Assembly: GCA_946541435.1 (NCBI GenBank)
Contig: CAMNJK010000016.1
Span: 1-13,789, forward strand
Direction: 5' to 3'
DNA from: an uncultured Bacillota bacterium
GTDB lineage: Bacteria; Bacillota; Clostridia; Peptostreptococcales; Anaerovoracaceae
Length of the DNA stretch: 13,789 nt
Both the position numbers and the translations under genes were made by a program. Positions within the stretch are counted from its first letter, which is position 1. Each line of letters opens with the position of its first letter. A model generated the notes under the pieces. It did no database searches and was not told the DNA's origin. It saw only the letters and a program-made list of their open reading frames with translations. Positions 5,423 to 13,789 of the stretch are shown here, in pieces.

Positions 5423-7388
5423 TATGAAGAAATTCTCCATTATCGGTCTTGACACTGTGAAGGAGGACCTCATATCCCGCCTGATGGATCTGGGCGCGGC
5501 TCAGATCAATGACGCCGGCGCGCTGCTGCAGGATGAAGAAATGCAGGGGCTCGGCGAGCGGGACGGAGATGAGGAGAAGGCAGTCAGCCTGGACGCCTAC
5601 GCCAACCGTGTGAACACGGCGGTGGAGACGCTGGAAGCCAACTGCGATCTGAAGAAACCTCTCTTCGCCACAAGACGAGAAATGGGACGACGGGAATTCA
5701 ATAAGATTCTCGAACGCAGAACGGAGATCAGCAAGAATGTGGAATACATTCTGAGGCTCAATACCCGGCTGCACGACCGGCAGGAGCAGATCAACAAGAT
5801 CAATGTGAATCTGGTGATGCTCCGGCCGTGGCTGGAGTATGATCTCCCGCTGGATCTGAAGGAAACCAGGTGCGTGGACTTCGACCTGGGATTCGTTCCG
5901 ATCACGGTAGACATGGAGGGGCTCAGGGCCGCTGTCATGGAAGCCAATGAAAACACGATCATGAAGGAGATCAACCGTGACAGGGAGATGATCTACCTGG
6001 TGATCATATCCACCAAGCGGGATGTGGAACAGAATAACATCGACTATCTGAAGATGTGGGGTTATACACCCATGCCGTTCACGGATTTCCACGGGACCGC
6101 CAAGGAGAACGATGAACGCCTCAACCAGCAGATCAAGGAGTACGAGAAGGAAGTCGAAGAGATCCGCGCGGAGATCGCCAAGTGCGGGGATATGCTTCCG
6201 GACATGCGCTGTCTGCAGGATGAGCTGACGATGGAGAGAGACCGTCAGAAGGTCAAATCCCATCTGCTGAAGACCAAGCGGACCTTCTACCTGGAAGGCT
6301 GGATCCCGGAAACCGTGATCGAACGGGTGACCAAGATCCTGGAGGATGAGGGCTGCTACTACGAGTTCAGAGATCCGAACGAGGACGAAACCCCGCCGGT
6401 GCTCCTGAACACCACGAAGTTCGCCAATCCGTTCTCCGCCATTACGGAGATGTATTCTCTGCCGGATTACAGAGGATTCGACCCGACCAATATCTTCGCC
6501 TGGTTCTATGCCTTCTTCTTCGGCCTCATGCTCAGTGACGCCGGATACGGGCTGGTTCTGGCAGTGGCCTGCTTCATTATCCTGAAGAAGTACCCGCTGG
6601 AAGGGACCATGAAGAAGATGATCTCCATGTTCGCCATATGCGGCGTATTCACCATATTCTGGGGTGTTATGTTCGGCGGATATTTCGGGGACCTGATCGA
6701 GGTCTGGGCAAGTACGGTCATGGGCAAGACCATCGACATACAGCCTGTCTGGTTCGATCCCATGGAGGATCCCACCAAGCTTCTGATCTGGTCGCTGGTA
6801 TTCGGTGTCATCCATCTCTTCACTGCGATGGGCATCGACATGTACATGAAGATCAAGCGCGGTCATTTCTGGGATGCCATCTTTGACGATCTGATCTGGA
6901 TGATCGTCATCGTCGGCGGAGCCTGCTGGCTGGCCGGCGGATCCATTTCCCCGGCTGCGCCGAAGATCGGCATGATCCTGTTCGTCGGCGGCATGGTGGT
7001 GCTGCTCCTGACCGGCGGCAGACACAACAAGGGCATCGGCAAGGTGACCGGCGGTCTGTCCAACGTCTATGGGATCACAAGCTGGATCTCGGACATCCTG
7101 TCCTACGCGAGACTTCTGGCGCTGGGTCTGGCAACCGGTGTTATCGCCAGCGTTGTCAATCTGCTGGGCTCCATGGCAGGAACCGGCGTCAAGGGCGCCA
7201 TCGCCCTGATCGTCATCGGCATTTTCGGACATACGTTCAGTATGGCCATCAATGTCCTCGGCGCGTTCGTCCACTCCAGCAGACTTCAGTTCGTAGAGTT
7301 CTTCGGAAAATTCTACGAAGACGGCGGAGAACCGTTCCAGCCGTTTACCCAGGATACCAAGTACGTGCGTATCGATAACGAGCGGTAG
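5409..7388 (+). CDS. ntpI: V-type ATPase subunit I (a-type membrane stator)
   Basis: NtpI forms the stationary ion half-channels next to the rotor ring. The 659-residue protein has a soluble N-terminal half of about 355 residues, with long charged helical segments, and a C-terminal membrane half from about residue 361 with roughly seven to eight hydrophobic segments. The essential rotor-facing arginine is predicted as Arg568 in SYARLLALGLATG. A second conserved arginine is Arg625 in HSSRLQFVEFFGKFY. Their spacing of 57 is close to the pair I recall in E. hirae NtpI. The GTG at 5409 is preferred because it gives MSIVNMKKFSIIGLD, matching the common M(S/A)IVxMKK start. AAAGGA at 5391-5396 lies 12 nt upstream. 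The alternative is ATG at 5424. The gene overlaps ntpF by 14 nt and is followed by an unusually long 86-nt gap. Confidence 0.93.
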   Translation: MSIVNMKKFSIIGLDTVKEDLISRLMDLGAAQINDAGALLQDEEMQGLGERDGDEEKAVSLDAYANRVNTAVETLEANCDLKKPLFATRREMGRREFNKILERRTEISKNVEYILRLNTRLHDRQEQINKINVNLVMLRPWLEYDLPLDLKETRCVDFDLGFVPITVDMEGLRAAVMEANENTIMKEINRDREMIYLVIISTKRDVEQNNIDYLKMWGYTPMPFTDFHGTAKENDERLNQQIKEYEKEVEEIRAEIAKCGDMLPDMRCLQDELTMERDRQKVKSHLLKTKRTFYLEGWIPETVIERVTKILEDEGCYYEFRDPNEDETPPVLLNTTKFANPFSAITEMYSLPDYRGFDPTNIFAWFYAFFFGLMLSDAGYGLVLAVACFIILKKYPLEGTMKKMISMFAICGVFTIFWGVMFGGYFGDLIEVWASTVMGKTIDIQPVWFDPMEDPTKLLIWSLVFGVIHLFTAMGIDMYMKIKRGHFWDAIFDDLIWMIVIVGGACWLAGGSISPAAPKIGMILFVGGMVVLLLTGGRHNKGIGKVTGGLSNVYGITSWISDILSYARLLALGLATGVIASVVNLLGSMAGTGVKGAIALIVIGIFGHTFSMAINVLGAFVHSSRLQFVEFFGKFYEDGGEPFQPFTQDTKYVRIDNER

Positions 7389-7406
7389 GAACGGAAGAAT
7401 AAGACC

Positions 7407-7429
7407 CCTGCCCGGCCAGCTTTTGCAGG
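7407..7429 (+). other. Hairpin and repeat copy 2 in the ntpI-ntpK gap
   Basis: CCTGC (7407-7411) pairs with GCAGG (7425-7429) around a 13-nt loop. The repeat CGGCCAGCTTTTGCA (7413-7427, identical to 4801-4815) makes up the loop and the 3' arm. GAATAAGAC stands on both sides of it, at 7397-7405 and 7438-7446. The 18-mer at 7411-7428 is the exact reverse complement of 8369-8386 inside ntpE. A role in mRNA processing or stability ahead of ntpK is possible but unproven. Confidence 0.45.
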
Positions 7430-7468
7430 TTCGGGATGAATAAGACAATCTATTGATTACGGAGGTAA

Positions 7469-7942
<474 letters not shown>

Positions 7943-7972
7943 AAACAGAGATCAGGAAAAGGATGTGATGCT

Positions 7973-8563
7973 ATGAGTATAGAAAAAATCACTGCGAAAA
8001 TCGAGCAGGATGCTAAGGCACAGGCCGATGTCATCACAGGAGACGCTAAGAAAAAAGCCTGGGACATCGTGGAGAAGGCGCAAAAGAAGGCCGATGCCAT
8101 GATCAAAGACGCAGGCGAACGCGGAAAGGAAGACCGTGACAAACAGGTCACCAGCAGACGTTCCGTCGCGGTGATCGACGGCAAGAACTACCTGCTGAAC
8201 AGTAAGCAGGTCATGATCCGCGAGTGTTTCGACGCGGCATTGGAAAAAATTGCTTTAATGGAAGAAAAAGACTACCTCGATTTCCTGACCGGGATCGTGA
8301 AGGCGTCCGGACTGAAGAAGGGACAGATCATTCTTTCCCGCCGGGACGCTGCCATCGGCCCGAAGCTTCTGCAAAAGCTGGCCGGGGAGATCGCGGGCAG
8401 CGAGTTCTCCATCTCAGATGAGGTGAAGAACATCAGCGGCGGGCTGATCCTGCAGCAGGGAAGCACCTATTACAACGCTTCCGTGGACGCTGTCAGAGAC
8501 ACCATCGAAAGCGAAATGACACAGGAAGTCGCAGCGGTATTGTTTGAGGATCAGGAGAACTGA
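7973..8563 (+). CDS. ntpE: V-type ATPase subunit E (peripheral stalk)
   Basis: Subunit E pairs with the small coiled-coil subunit (NtpF here) in the peripheral stalk and contacts the catalytic head. The 196-residue protein has a long charged helix over about residues 1-85 and a compact C-terminal part. That part contains the family block ISGGLILQQGSTYYNASVDAV, where the GG and the following strand are typical. The ATG at 7973 is preceded by AGGATGTGAT (7960-7969), one base away from the ideal AGGAGGTGAT complement of 16S rRNA. The same sequence precedes ntpG. The gap to ntpK is 30 nt, and ntpC follows after a single base. An 18-bp inverted copy of the intergenic repeat at 7411-7428 lies inside this gene at 8369-8386, coding for LLQKLAG. 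Confidence 0.9.
   Translation: MSIEKITAKIEQDAKAQADVITGDAKKKAWDIVEKAQKKADAMIKDAGERGKEDRDKQVTSRRSVAVIDGKNYLLNSKQVMIRECFDAALEKIALMEEKDYLDFLTGIVKASGLKKGQIILSRRDAAIGPKLLQKLAGEIAGSEFSISDEVKNISGGLILQQGSTYYNASVDAVRDTIESEMTQEVAAVLFEDQEN
8369..8386 (-). repeat. Inverted repeat copy 3 inside ntpE
   Basis: CTGCAAAAGCTGGCCGGG is the exact reverse complement of 7411-7428 in the ntpI-ntpK gap, about 940 bp away. The overlapping 17-mer at 8371-8387 matches 2798-2814 inside truA at 16 of 17 positions. An 18-base match is not expected by chance in a window of this size, but the sequence also encodes ordinary residues. Confidence 0.5.
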
Positions 8564-8564
8564 C

Positions 8565-9575
8565 ATGATCGATAGAAAATCAGATGAATATCTCTTCGCA
8601 GACGCGTTCATCGGCTGCCAGCAGGCAAAGCTGATGAACTGGCAGGATTACATTCGCCTGGCCAATCTGGGCGATCTGGAATCCGCCCATAACGCGCTGC
8701 TGGAGTTTGGTTACGGAGATCCGACAGAGACAAAGCACAAAGGCGACATCGAGGAGTTCATCCGCAGGGAGCAGGCATGGCTCTATGAAATGATCTTCAG
8801 GAACATGACCGGCCGTGAAGAGATGGCCCCTTATCTGTATCCTTTTGATTACCACAATCTCAAGGCCTGCCTGAAGGCAGAGATCATGGGCAGGACACCG
8901 GACGAGAATCTGCTGATCTCCACCGGAGATATCGACTGGATGACCACCGTAGCCATGGTGAGAGACCGGAACTATGCCAGTCTGCGGCCCACCATGCGGG
9001 ATGCGGTCCAGGAGGCCACAGACCTCTATGGCAGGTCCCAGGACCCCCAGGCCATCGACCTGATCCTGGACAAGGCGTGCTACAAGGACCTGGTCCTCGG
9101 GGCGGAGGAGACCGGTTCGGAGTTCATTCTTGAATTCGTCAGGACCAGGATCGATACCCTGAACCTGAAACTTTTCGCCAGAGTACGGAAGATGAACAAA
9201 GGCTGGGCATTCTTCAAGAACGCCATGCTTCCGGAGGGCTTCCTGAAGGAGGATTTCTTCCTGTCGAACTTCGATGATTCCATGACACAGCTGGCAGACA
9301 AGATCAACCAGCCCTACATCAAGGCGGCGGTGGCCGAGGGCGGCCGGATCCTGGAGGAGACCGGCAAGTTTACCCGGTACGAGAAGCTGCTGGATGACGC
9401 GGTCATGGAAGTCAACAAGAAAGCCAAATTCTACACCGAAGGAATCGAGCCCATTGCGGGATACTGGTTCGCCAAGGAGACGGAGCTGGACAATCTCAGG
9501 ATCATCCTGAACGGTCTGAAGATCCACTCCGAGCCGGAAAAGATCATCGAATTCCTGCGGGAACCTTATGTATAA
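8565..9575 (+). CDS. ntpC: V-type ATPase subunit C (d-type, rotor adaptor)
   Basis: This 336-residue soluble protein is the bacterial V-ATPase subunit C, equivalent to eukaryotic subunit d. It is a funnel-shaped helical protein linking the central stalk to the proteolipid ring. Typical stretches are YPFDYHNLKACLKAE, the AcylCoA-like helix-rich middle, and the C-terminal GIEPIAGYWFAKETELDNLRIILNGLK region, where the conserved ExExxNLRxI pattern is clear. The ATG at 8565 is chosen because AGGAG at 8553-8557 lies 7 nt upstream and the resulting start, MIDRKSDEYLFADAFI, fits the family. A TTG 21 nt further up would place the start inside ntpE without support. One base separates it from the ntpE stop, so translation is coupled. 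A 40-nt gap follows. Confidence 0.92.
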   Translation: MIDRKSDEYLFADAFIGCQQAKLMNWQDYIRLANLGDLESAHNALLEFGYGDPTETKHKGDIEEFIRREQAWLYEMIFRNMTGREEMAPYLYPFDYHNLKACLKAEIMGRTPDENLLISTGDIDWMTTVAMVRDRNYASLRPTMRDAVQEATDLYGRSQDPQAIDLILDKACYKDLVLGAEETGSEFILEFVRTRIDTLNLKLFARVRKMNKGWAFFKNAMLPEGFLKEDFFLSNFDDSMTQLADKINQPYIKAAVAEGGRILEETGKFTRYEKLLDDAVMEVNKKAKFYTEGIEPIAGYWFAKETELDNLRIILNGLKIHSEPEKIIEFLREPYV

Positions 9576-9615
9576 ACAAACAGCATATCAAGCATATGTA
9601 TAGGATGTGATATCT

Positions 9616-9939
9616 ATGAGCAGAATCGGAGTCATAGGCGACCGTGAATCCATCGTAGGGTTCCGGGCCGTGGGGCTGGAGGTCTTTCCCGCCGAAGACG
9701 GTCAGGAAGCCAGGAAGACTGTGAGGAATCTGGCGGAGAATGATTACGCCATCATTTACATCACAGAAGATCTCGCCATCCAGATCGAGAACGAGATCGA
9801 CCGGTATAAGGATGAACGGCTGCCTGCAATCATCGTGATTCCCGGCAAGGACGGAGCTTCGGGAAGCGGGATGAGAAATGTAAAGGAAGCAGTAAAACGT
9901 GCCGTTGGAGCGGACATACTGTTTGGAGGTAATGAGTAA
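9616..9939 (+). CDS. ntpG: V-type ATPase subunit F (central stalk; NtpG)
   Basis: This 107-residue protein is the central-stalk subunit called F in archaeal and eukaryotic enzymes and NtpG in E. hirae. It binds subunit D. It begins MSRIGVIGDRESIVGFRAVGL, the typical start of this family, with the GDxExxxGFxxxG pattern. The centre holds DYAIIYITEDLA and LPAIIVIPGKDG, alternating strands and helices of a small Rossmann-like fold. The ATG at 9616 follows AGGATGTGAT (9602-9611) with 4 nt between, the same extended ribosome binding site as ntpE. An upstream GTG at 9607 lies inside that site and is unlikely. The stop codon abuts the ntpA start directly, with the ntpA ribosome binding site lying inside this gene. 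Confidence 0.92.
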   Translation: MSRIGVIGDRESIVGFRAVGLEVFPAEDGQEARKTVRNLAENDYAIIYITEDLAIQIENEIDRYKDERLPAIIVIPGKDGASGSGMRNVKEAVKRAVGADILFGGNE

Positions 9940-11715
9940 ATGAGTCAAGGAAAAATCGTAAAAATTTCCGGCCCGCTGGTTGTGGCCTCGGGAATGGAAG
10001 AGGCAGATATGTACGACGTCGTCCGTGTCGGCGATCAGGGACTGATCGGTGAGATCATCGAGATGCGTCAGGACATGGCATCCATTCAGGTCTACGAGGA
10101 TACTGCCGGACTGGGACCGGGAGCGCCGGTGGTGTCCACCGGAGCCCCGCTTTCAGTAGAACTGGGCCCCGGCCTGATTGAGAACATCTATGACGGTATC
10201 CAGAGACCTCTGGAGGTCATGTTCCAAAAATACGGCAGCAGCATTCAGAAGGGCGTTGAAGCGCCTTCGCTGGATCGGGAAAAGAAATGGGAGTTTGAAG
10301 CCTGGGCGACCATCGGTGATGAGCTTGAGGCTGGTGACATCCTCGGCTTCGTACAGGAGACCGTAGTCGTACAGCAGAAGATCATGGTGCCTTACGGCGT
10401 CAAGGGAACGGTGGTTTCCATCGCTTCCGGAAAATACACCGTTGAAGAGACCATCTGCAAACTGAAACTGGAAGACGGCACAGAGAAGGAACTGACGCTG
10501 ATGCAGAAGTGGCCTGTCCGTGTGGCCCGTCCCTACAAAGAGAAACTGATGCCGGATATGCCGCTGGTCACAGGCCAGCGTGTCATCGATACATTCTTCC
10601 CCATCGCCAAGGGCGGCGTCGCGGCGGTACCCGGACCCTTCGGTTCCGGCAAGACCGTTGTACAGCACCAGCTGGCCAAGTGGGCGGATGCTGACATCGT
10701 CGTATACATCGGATGCGGCGAGCGTGGAAACGAGATGACAGACGTACTGAACGAGTTCCCGGAACTGAAGGACCCCCGTTCAGGCGAATCACTGATGAAG
10801 CGTACTGTACTGATCGCAAACACATCGGACATGCCGGTAGCGGCTCGTGAAGCTTCGATCTACACCGGCATCACCATTGCGGAATACTTCAGAGACATGG
10901 GTTACTCCGTCGCTCTGATGGCTGACTCCACATCCCGTTGGGCGGAAGCCCTTCGTGAAATGTCCGGACGTCTGGAGGAAATGCCCGGTGAAGAAGGTTA
11001 CCCGGCTTACCTGGCATCCAGACTGGCCCAGTTCTATGAACGCGCAGGCCGGACCATTTCCCTGGGACAGGAAGGCAGAAGCGGCGCGCTGAGCGCCATC
11101 GGCGCGGTATCCCCTCCGGGCGGCGACATTTCCGAGCCGGTATCCCAGGCGACCCTGCGTATCGTCAAGGTCTTCTGGTCACTGGATGCGAACCTGGCCC
11201 ACGCCAGACACTTCCCGGCCATCAACTGGCTGAACAGCTACTCCCTGTATGTGGACCGGCTGGCGCCATGGTTTGCCGAGAATGTACACAAAGACTTCCC
11301 CGAGATGAGGAGCACGGCCATCCGTCTCCTGCAGGAAGAAGCGGAACTGGAAGAAGTCGTTCAGCTGGTCGGTGTGGACGCCCTGTCCTTCGAAGACCGT
11401 ATCAAGCTGGAGGCCTGCAAGTCCATTCGTGAGGACTATCTGCACCAGAACGCCTTCCACGACATCGATACCTACGCATCGATGAAGAAGCAGTATCTGC
11501 AGCTGAAGCTGATCCTGACGTTCTACGAACTCTCGAAGGACGCGATCACCAAGGGCGCTGCGCTGAACAAGCTGGCCACCATGAAGGTCAGAGAAGATAT
11601 CGGCCGTTTCAAGTATGTTGAAGAGTCCGCTATCGAAGAGGCGTATAAGAATATCGACAGCGCACTGAGAAGCGAGATCAGCGAACTGATCGCACAGGAG
11701 GACGAAGACGAATGA
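9940..11715 (+). CDS. ntpA: V-type ATPase catalytic subunit A
   Basis: NtpA carries the ATP-hydrolysing or ATP-forming sites of the hexameric head. The protein has the normal length of 591 residues. The Walker A loop is GPFGSGKT at 232-239 with Lys238. The catalytic GER motif is at 260-262 with Glu261 and Arg262, the same numbers as I recall for E. hirae NtpA. The Walker B region is [20 protein letters not shown], followed by [20 protein letters not shown]. The non-homologous insert that separates A from B and from F1-beta is present between about residues 115 and 200. GGAGGT at 9926-9931 precedes the ATG. The gene starts immediately after ntpG and its TGA overlaps the ntpB ATG by 4 nt. Arginine codons are mainly CGT and AGA, unlike the CGG-rich upstream genes, which fits high expression. 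Confidence 0.97.
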   Translation: MSQGKIVKISGPLVVASGMEEADMYDVVRVGDQGLIGEIIEMRQDMASIQVYEDTAGLGPGAPVVSTGAPLSVELGPGLIENIYDGIQRPLEVMFQKYGSSIQKGVEAPSLDREKKWEFEAWATIGDELEAGDILGFVQETVVVQQKIMVPYGVKGTVVSIASGKYTVEETICKLKLEDGTEKELTLMQKWPVRVARPYKEKLMPDMPLVTGQRVIDTFFPIAKGGVAAVPGPFGSGKTVVQHQLAKWADADIVVYIGCGERGNEMTDVLNEFPELKDPRSGESLMKRTVLIANTSDMPVAAREASIYTGITIAEYFRDMGYSVALMADSTSRWAEALREMSGRLEEMPGEEGYPAYLASRLAQFYERAGRTISLGQEGRSGALSAIGAVSPPGGDISEPVSQATLRIVKVFWSLDANLAHARHFPAINWLNSYSLYVDRLAPWFAENVHKDFPEMRSTAIRLLQEEAELEEVVQLVGVDALSFEDRIKLEACKSIREDYLHQNAFHDIDTYASMKKQYLQLKLILTFYELSKDAITKGAALNKLATMKVREDIGRFKYVEESAIEEAYKNIDSALRSEISELIAQEDEDE

Positions 11716-13082
11716 TAAAAGAATATAAAACGATATCAGAGGTCGCCGGCCCTCTGATGCTGGTCAAGGACGTTGAGAATGTTACCTTTGATGAACTGGG
11801 TGAGATCACACTGCCCAGCGGAGAGAAACGTCTCTGCCGTGTCCTGGAAATCGACGGAAACGATGCTCTGGTACAGCTCTTCGAGAGTTCCGCCGGCATC
11901 AACCTGAAGGAAAGCTCCGTCAGATTCTCCGGCACCGGAACCGAGCTGGCGGTATCCCCGGAGATCCTGGGAAGAGTATTTGACGGCATGGGCCGTCCCG
12001 CGGACGGCGGCGCGCCGATCATCGCGGAAAAGAAGCTCAACATCAATGGCCTGCCCATGAACCCGGCTGCCAGAGACTACCCGGCGGAATTCATCCAGAC
12101 CGGCGTATCCGCCATCGACGGACTGAACACCCTGGTTCGTGGTCAGAAGCTGCCGATCTTCTCCGGATCCGGCCTGCCCCACGCAGAGCTGGCATCCCAG
12201 ATCGCCCGTCAGGCCAAGGTACTGGGAGATGACGGAAGCAACTTCGCCGTCGTATTCGCAGCCATCGGTATCACCTACGAAGAAGCGGACTTCTTCGCTT
12301 CCGACTTCAGAAGAACAGGCGCCATCGACCGTACGGTCATGTTCCTGAACCTGGCAAACGACCCGGCGGTCGAGCGTATCGCCACACCGAAGATGGCCCT
12401 GACCGCGGCTGAATACCTGGCATTTGACCTGGACATGCACGTACTGGTCATCCTCACCGACATCACCAACTACGCGGAGGCGCTGCGTGAAGTATCCGCC
12501 GCCCGTAAGGAAGTACCGGGCAGAAGAGGATACCCGGGTTATCTGTACACTGACCTGGCCACCATGTATGAGCGTGCCGGACGTCAGAAGGGCAAGGCCG
12601 GATCCATCACACTGATCCCGATCCTGACCATGCCGGAGGACGACATCACCCACCCGATCCCGGACCTGACCGGATACATCACCGAAGGACAGATCATCCT
12701 GTCCAGAGACCTGTACCGTAAGGGCGTGAGACCGCCCATCGACGTACTGCCCTCCCTGTCCCGTCTGAAGGACAAGGGTATCGGTACCGGCAAGACCCGT
12801 GAGGACCACGCGGACACCATGAACCAGCTCTTCGCTGCTTACGCCCAGGGCAAGTCCAACCTGGAACTCATGTCGATCCTGGGCGAGGCCGCGCTGACTG
12901 AGACTGACCTGCAGTACGCCAAGTTCAGTGAGGAGTTCGAGCGCCAGTATGTCAGCCAGGGCTACGACACAGACCGCAGCATCTTCGAAACGCTGGATCT
13001 CGGCTGGAAACTGCTGAGCATGCTGCCGAAGACAGAGCTGAAGAGAATCAAGGACGAGTATATCGAGAAGTACTTAGGATAG
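11712..13082 (+). CDS. ntpB: V-type ATPase regulatory subunit B
   Basis: NtpB alternates with A in the head hexamer and binds nucleotide at non-catalytic interfaces without hydrolysing it. The 456-residue protein lacks a Walker A motif. The corresponding site reads [19 protein letters not shown], as usual for B. The arginine that reaches into the catalytic A site is predicted as Arg351 in [21 protein letters not shown] (one position off Arg350 of E. hirae NtpB). Other family blocks are [20 protein letters not shown] and [20 protein letters not shown]. The start is fixed by the ATGA overlap with the ntpA stop codon and by AGGAGG at 11696-11701, which lies 10 nt upstream within ntpA. The 1:1 stoichiometry of A and B is consistent with this translational coupling. 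Confidence 0.97.
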   Translation: MIKEYKTISEVAGPLMLVKDVENVTFDELGEITLPSGEKRLCRVLEIDGNDALVQLFESSAGINLKESSVRFSGTGTELAVSPEILGRVFDGMGRPADGGAPIIAEKKLNINGLPMNPAARDYPAEFIQTGVSAIDGLNTLVRGQKLPIFSGSGLPHAELASQIARQAKVLGDDGSNFAVVFAAIGITYEEADFFASDFRRTGAIDRTVMFLNLANDPAVERIATPKMALTAAEYLAFDLDMHVLVILTDITNYAEALREVSAARKEVPGRRGYPGYLYTDLATMYERAGRQKGKAGSITLIPILTMPEDDITHPIPDLTGYITEGQIILSRDLYRKGVRPPIDVLPSLSRLKDKGIGTGKTREDHADTMNQLFAAYAQGKSNLELMSILGEAALTETDLQYAKFSEEFERQYVSQGYDTDRSIFETLDLGWKLLSMLPKTELKRIKDEYIEKYLG

Positions 13083-13095
13083 GCAGGTATCTTAT

Positions 13096-13788
13096 ATGGA
13101 ACGTATGAATGTCAATCCTACCAGAATGATGCTGACGCAGCTCAAACGGCGTCATAAGACTGCCGTTCGGGGTCATAAGCTCCTGAAGGACAAGCGTGAC
13201 GAGCTGATGAAAGAGTTTCTGGAACAGGCCCGTGAAAACGGCCGTCTCCGCCAGGAGGTGGAGCGGAAACTCAAGGACGTCTACGAGAACTTCACCAAAG
13301 CTTCGGCCGTCATGAGCGCGGAGGTCATGGAGGAATCCCTCATGCTTCCCAAGCAGGGCGTCAATCTGGAGGTCAAAACAAAGAACATCATGAGTGTCGA
13401 TGTGCCGGACTTCTCCTTTACCACCACCGCTTCCGACGAATCAGACATCTATCCTTACGGATTCGTCCGGACCACCGGCGAGCTGGACAACGCCATCTCC
13501 TATCTGTCGGAGATCTTCCCGCTGATGCTGCAGCTGGCAGCCAGTGAGAAGCAGACGTCCCTGCTGGCCGCGGAACTGGAAAAGACCCGTCGTCGTGTAA
13601 ACGCGCTGGAATACGTCATGATCCCGCAGCTGGAGGTCACCATCCGCTACATCCGGATGAAACTGGACGAGGACGAGCGTGGAAACCTGACCCGTCTGAT
13701 GAAGGTCAAGGACATGATGCTGGAGGAAGAAATGGAGAAAAAGCGTCAGAGGTCCCAGGAGGCCATCGAACGCTATATGGCGCAGTAA
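13096..13788 (+). CDS. ntpD: V-type ATPase subunit D (central rotor shaft)
   Basis: Subunit D is the rotating axle inside the A/B hexamer, comparable to the gamma subunit of F-type enzymes. The 230-residue protein shows the expected design. It has an N-terminal helix with the family signature NVNPTRMMLTQLKRR and HKLLKDKRDELM, a central region around residues 70-140, and a C-terminal coiled-coil helix with RRRVNALEYVMIPQLEVTI, which is highly conserved in the family. It ends in a charged tail rich in Glu, Lys and Arg. The ATG at 13096 follows AGGCAGGT (13081-13088) at normal distance. A second ATG at 13105 is possible. The gene is complete, its TAA ending one base before the window edge. Whether further operon genes follow (such as the E. 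hirae K+ transporter gene ntpJ) cannot be seen. Confidence 0.95.
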   Translation: MERMNVNPTRMMLTQLKRRHKTAVRGHKLLKDKRDELMKEFLEQARENGRLRQEVERKLKDVYENFTKASAVMSAEVMEESLMLPKQGVNLEVKTKNIMSVDVPDFSFTTTASDESDIYPYGFVRTTGELDNAISYLSEIFPLMLQLAASEKQTSLLAAELEKTRRRVNALEYVMIPQLEVTIRYIRMKLDEDERGNLTRLMKVKDMMLEEEMEKKRQRSQEAIERYMAQ

Positions 13789-13789
13789 G

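Noticed and set aside
5412..7448. 678-codon open frame on the - strand opposite ntpI
   Set aside because: It is the antisense shadow of a clear V-ATPase subunit I gene. Its predicted protein is rich in His, Asp, Gln and Arg without any recognisable domain, as expected from reading GC-biased codons in reverse.
11736..12809. 357-codon open frame on the - strand opposite ntpB, and a 315-codon one opposite ntpC (8580-9527)
   Set aside because: Both lie wholly inside well-supported genes, have low-complexity composition and show no motif or ribosome binding site of their own.

Overview
This 13.8 kb window looks like a chromosomal segment of an anaerobic, moderately GC-rich low-branching Gram-positive type bacterium, most likely a member of the Clostridia (Bacillota). 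The reasons are a ComEB-type dCMP deaminase next to a TagO/WecA-type prenyl-phosphate sugar transferase, a clostridial-type CoA-acylating aldehyde dehydrogenase resembling SucD of Clostridium kluyveri, strong GGAGG ribosome binding sites, and a bacterial V-type ATPase operon in the gene order known from Enterococcus hirae. A narrower taxonomic call cannot be supported from sequence reading alone. All genes lie on the + strand.

Layout. (1) 63-1433: a CoA-acylating aldehyde dehydrogenase, closed by a strong intrinsic terminator at 1514-1551. (2) 1622-4792: a housekeeping cluster of prepilin peptidase, truA, dCMP deaminase and an undecaprenyl-phosphate sugar-1-phosphate transferase. The first two genes each start exactly 7 nt after an extended -10 box and have no Shine-Dalgarno, which suggests leaderless mRNAs. 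The last two have ordinary ribosome binding sites. (3) 4793-5095: an AT-rich regulatory region with a palindrome, a good sigma-70-type promoter and a long leader ending in a strong hairpin. (4) 5096-13788: nine V-ATPase genes, ntpF-I-K-E-C-G-A-B-D, tightly packed and nearly all translationally coupled.

How they work together. The V-ATPase operon encodes the catalytic head (A, B), central stalk (D, G/F, C/d), peripheral stalks (E, F/G) and membrane sector (I/a, K/c). The proteolipid K keeps every side-chain ligand of the Na+ site described for E. hirae NtpK, so the enzyme is predicted to be a Na+ pump or a Na+-driven ATP synthase. Two small RNA-level elements may tune its expression: the leader hairpin before ntpF, and a hairpin-bearing 86-nt gap just before ntpK, the subunit needed in highest copy number.

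No clearly new multi-gene system is visible. The most interesting signals are non-coding: the matched pair of leaderless-type promoters, the structured V-ATPase leader, and a short repeated motif (CGGCCAGCTTTTGCA and near copies) that recurs around the V-ATPase genes.
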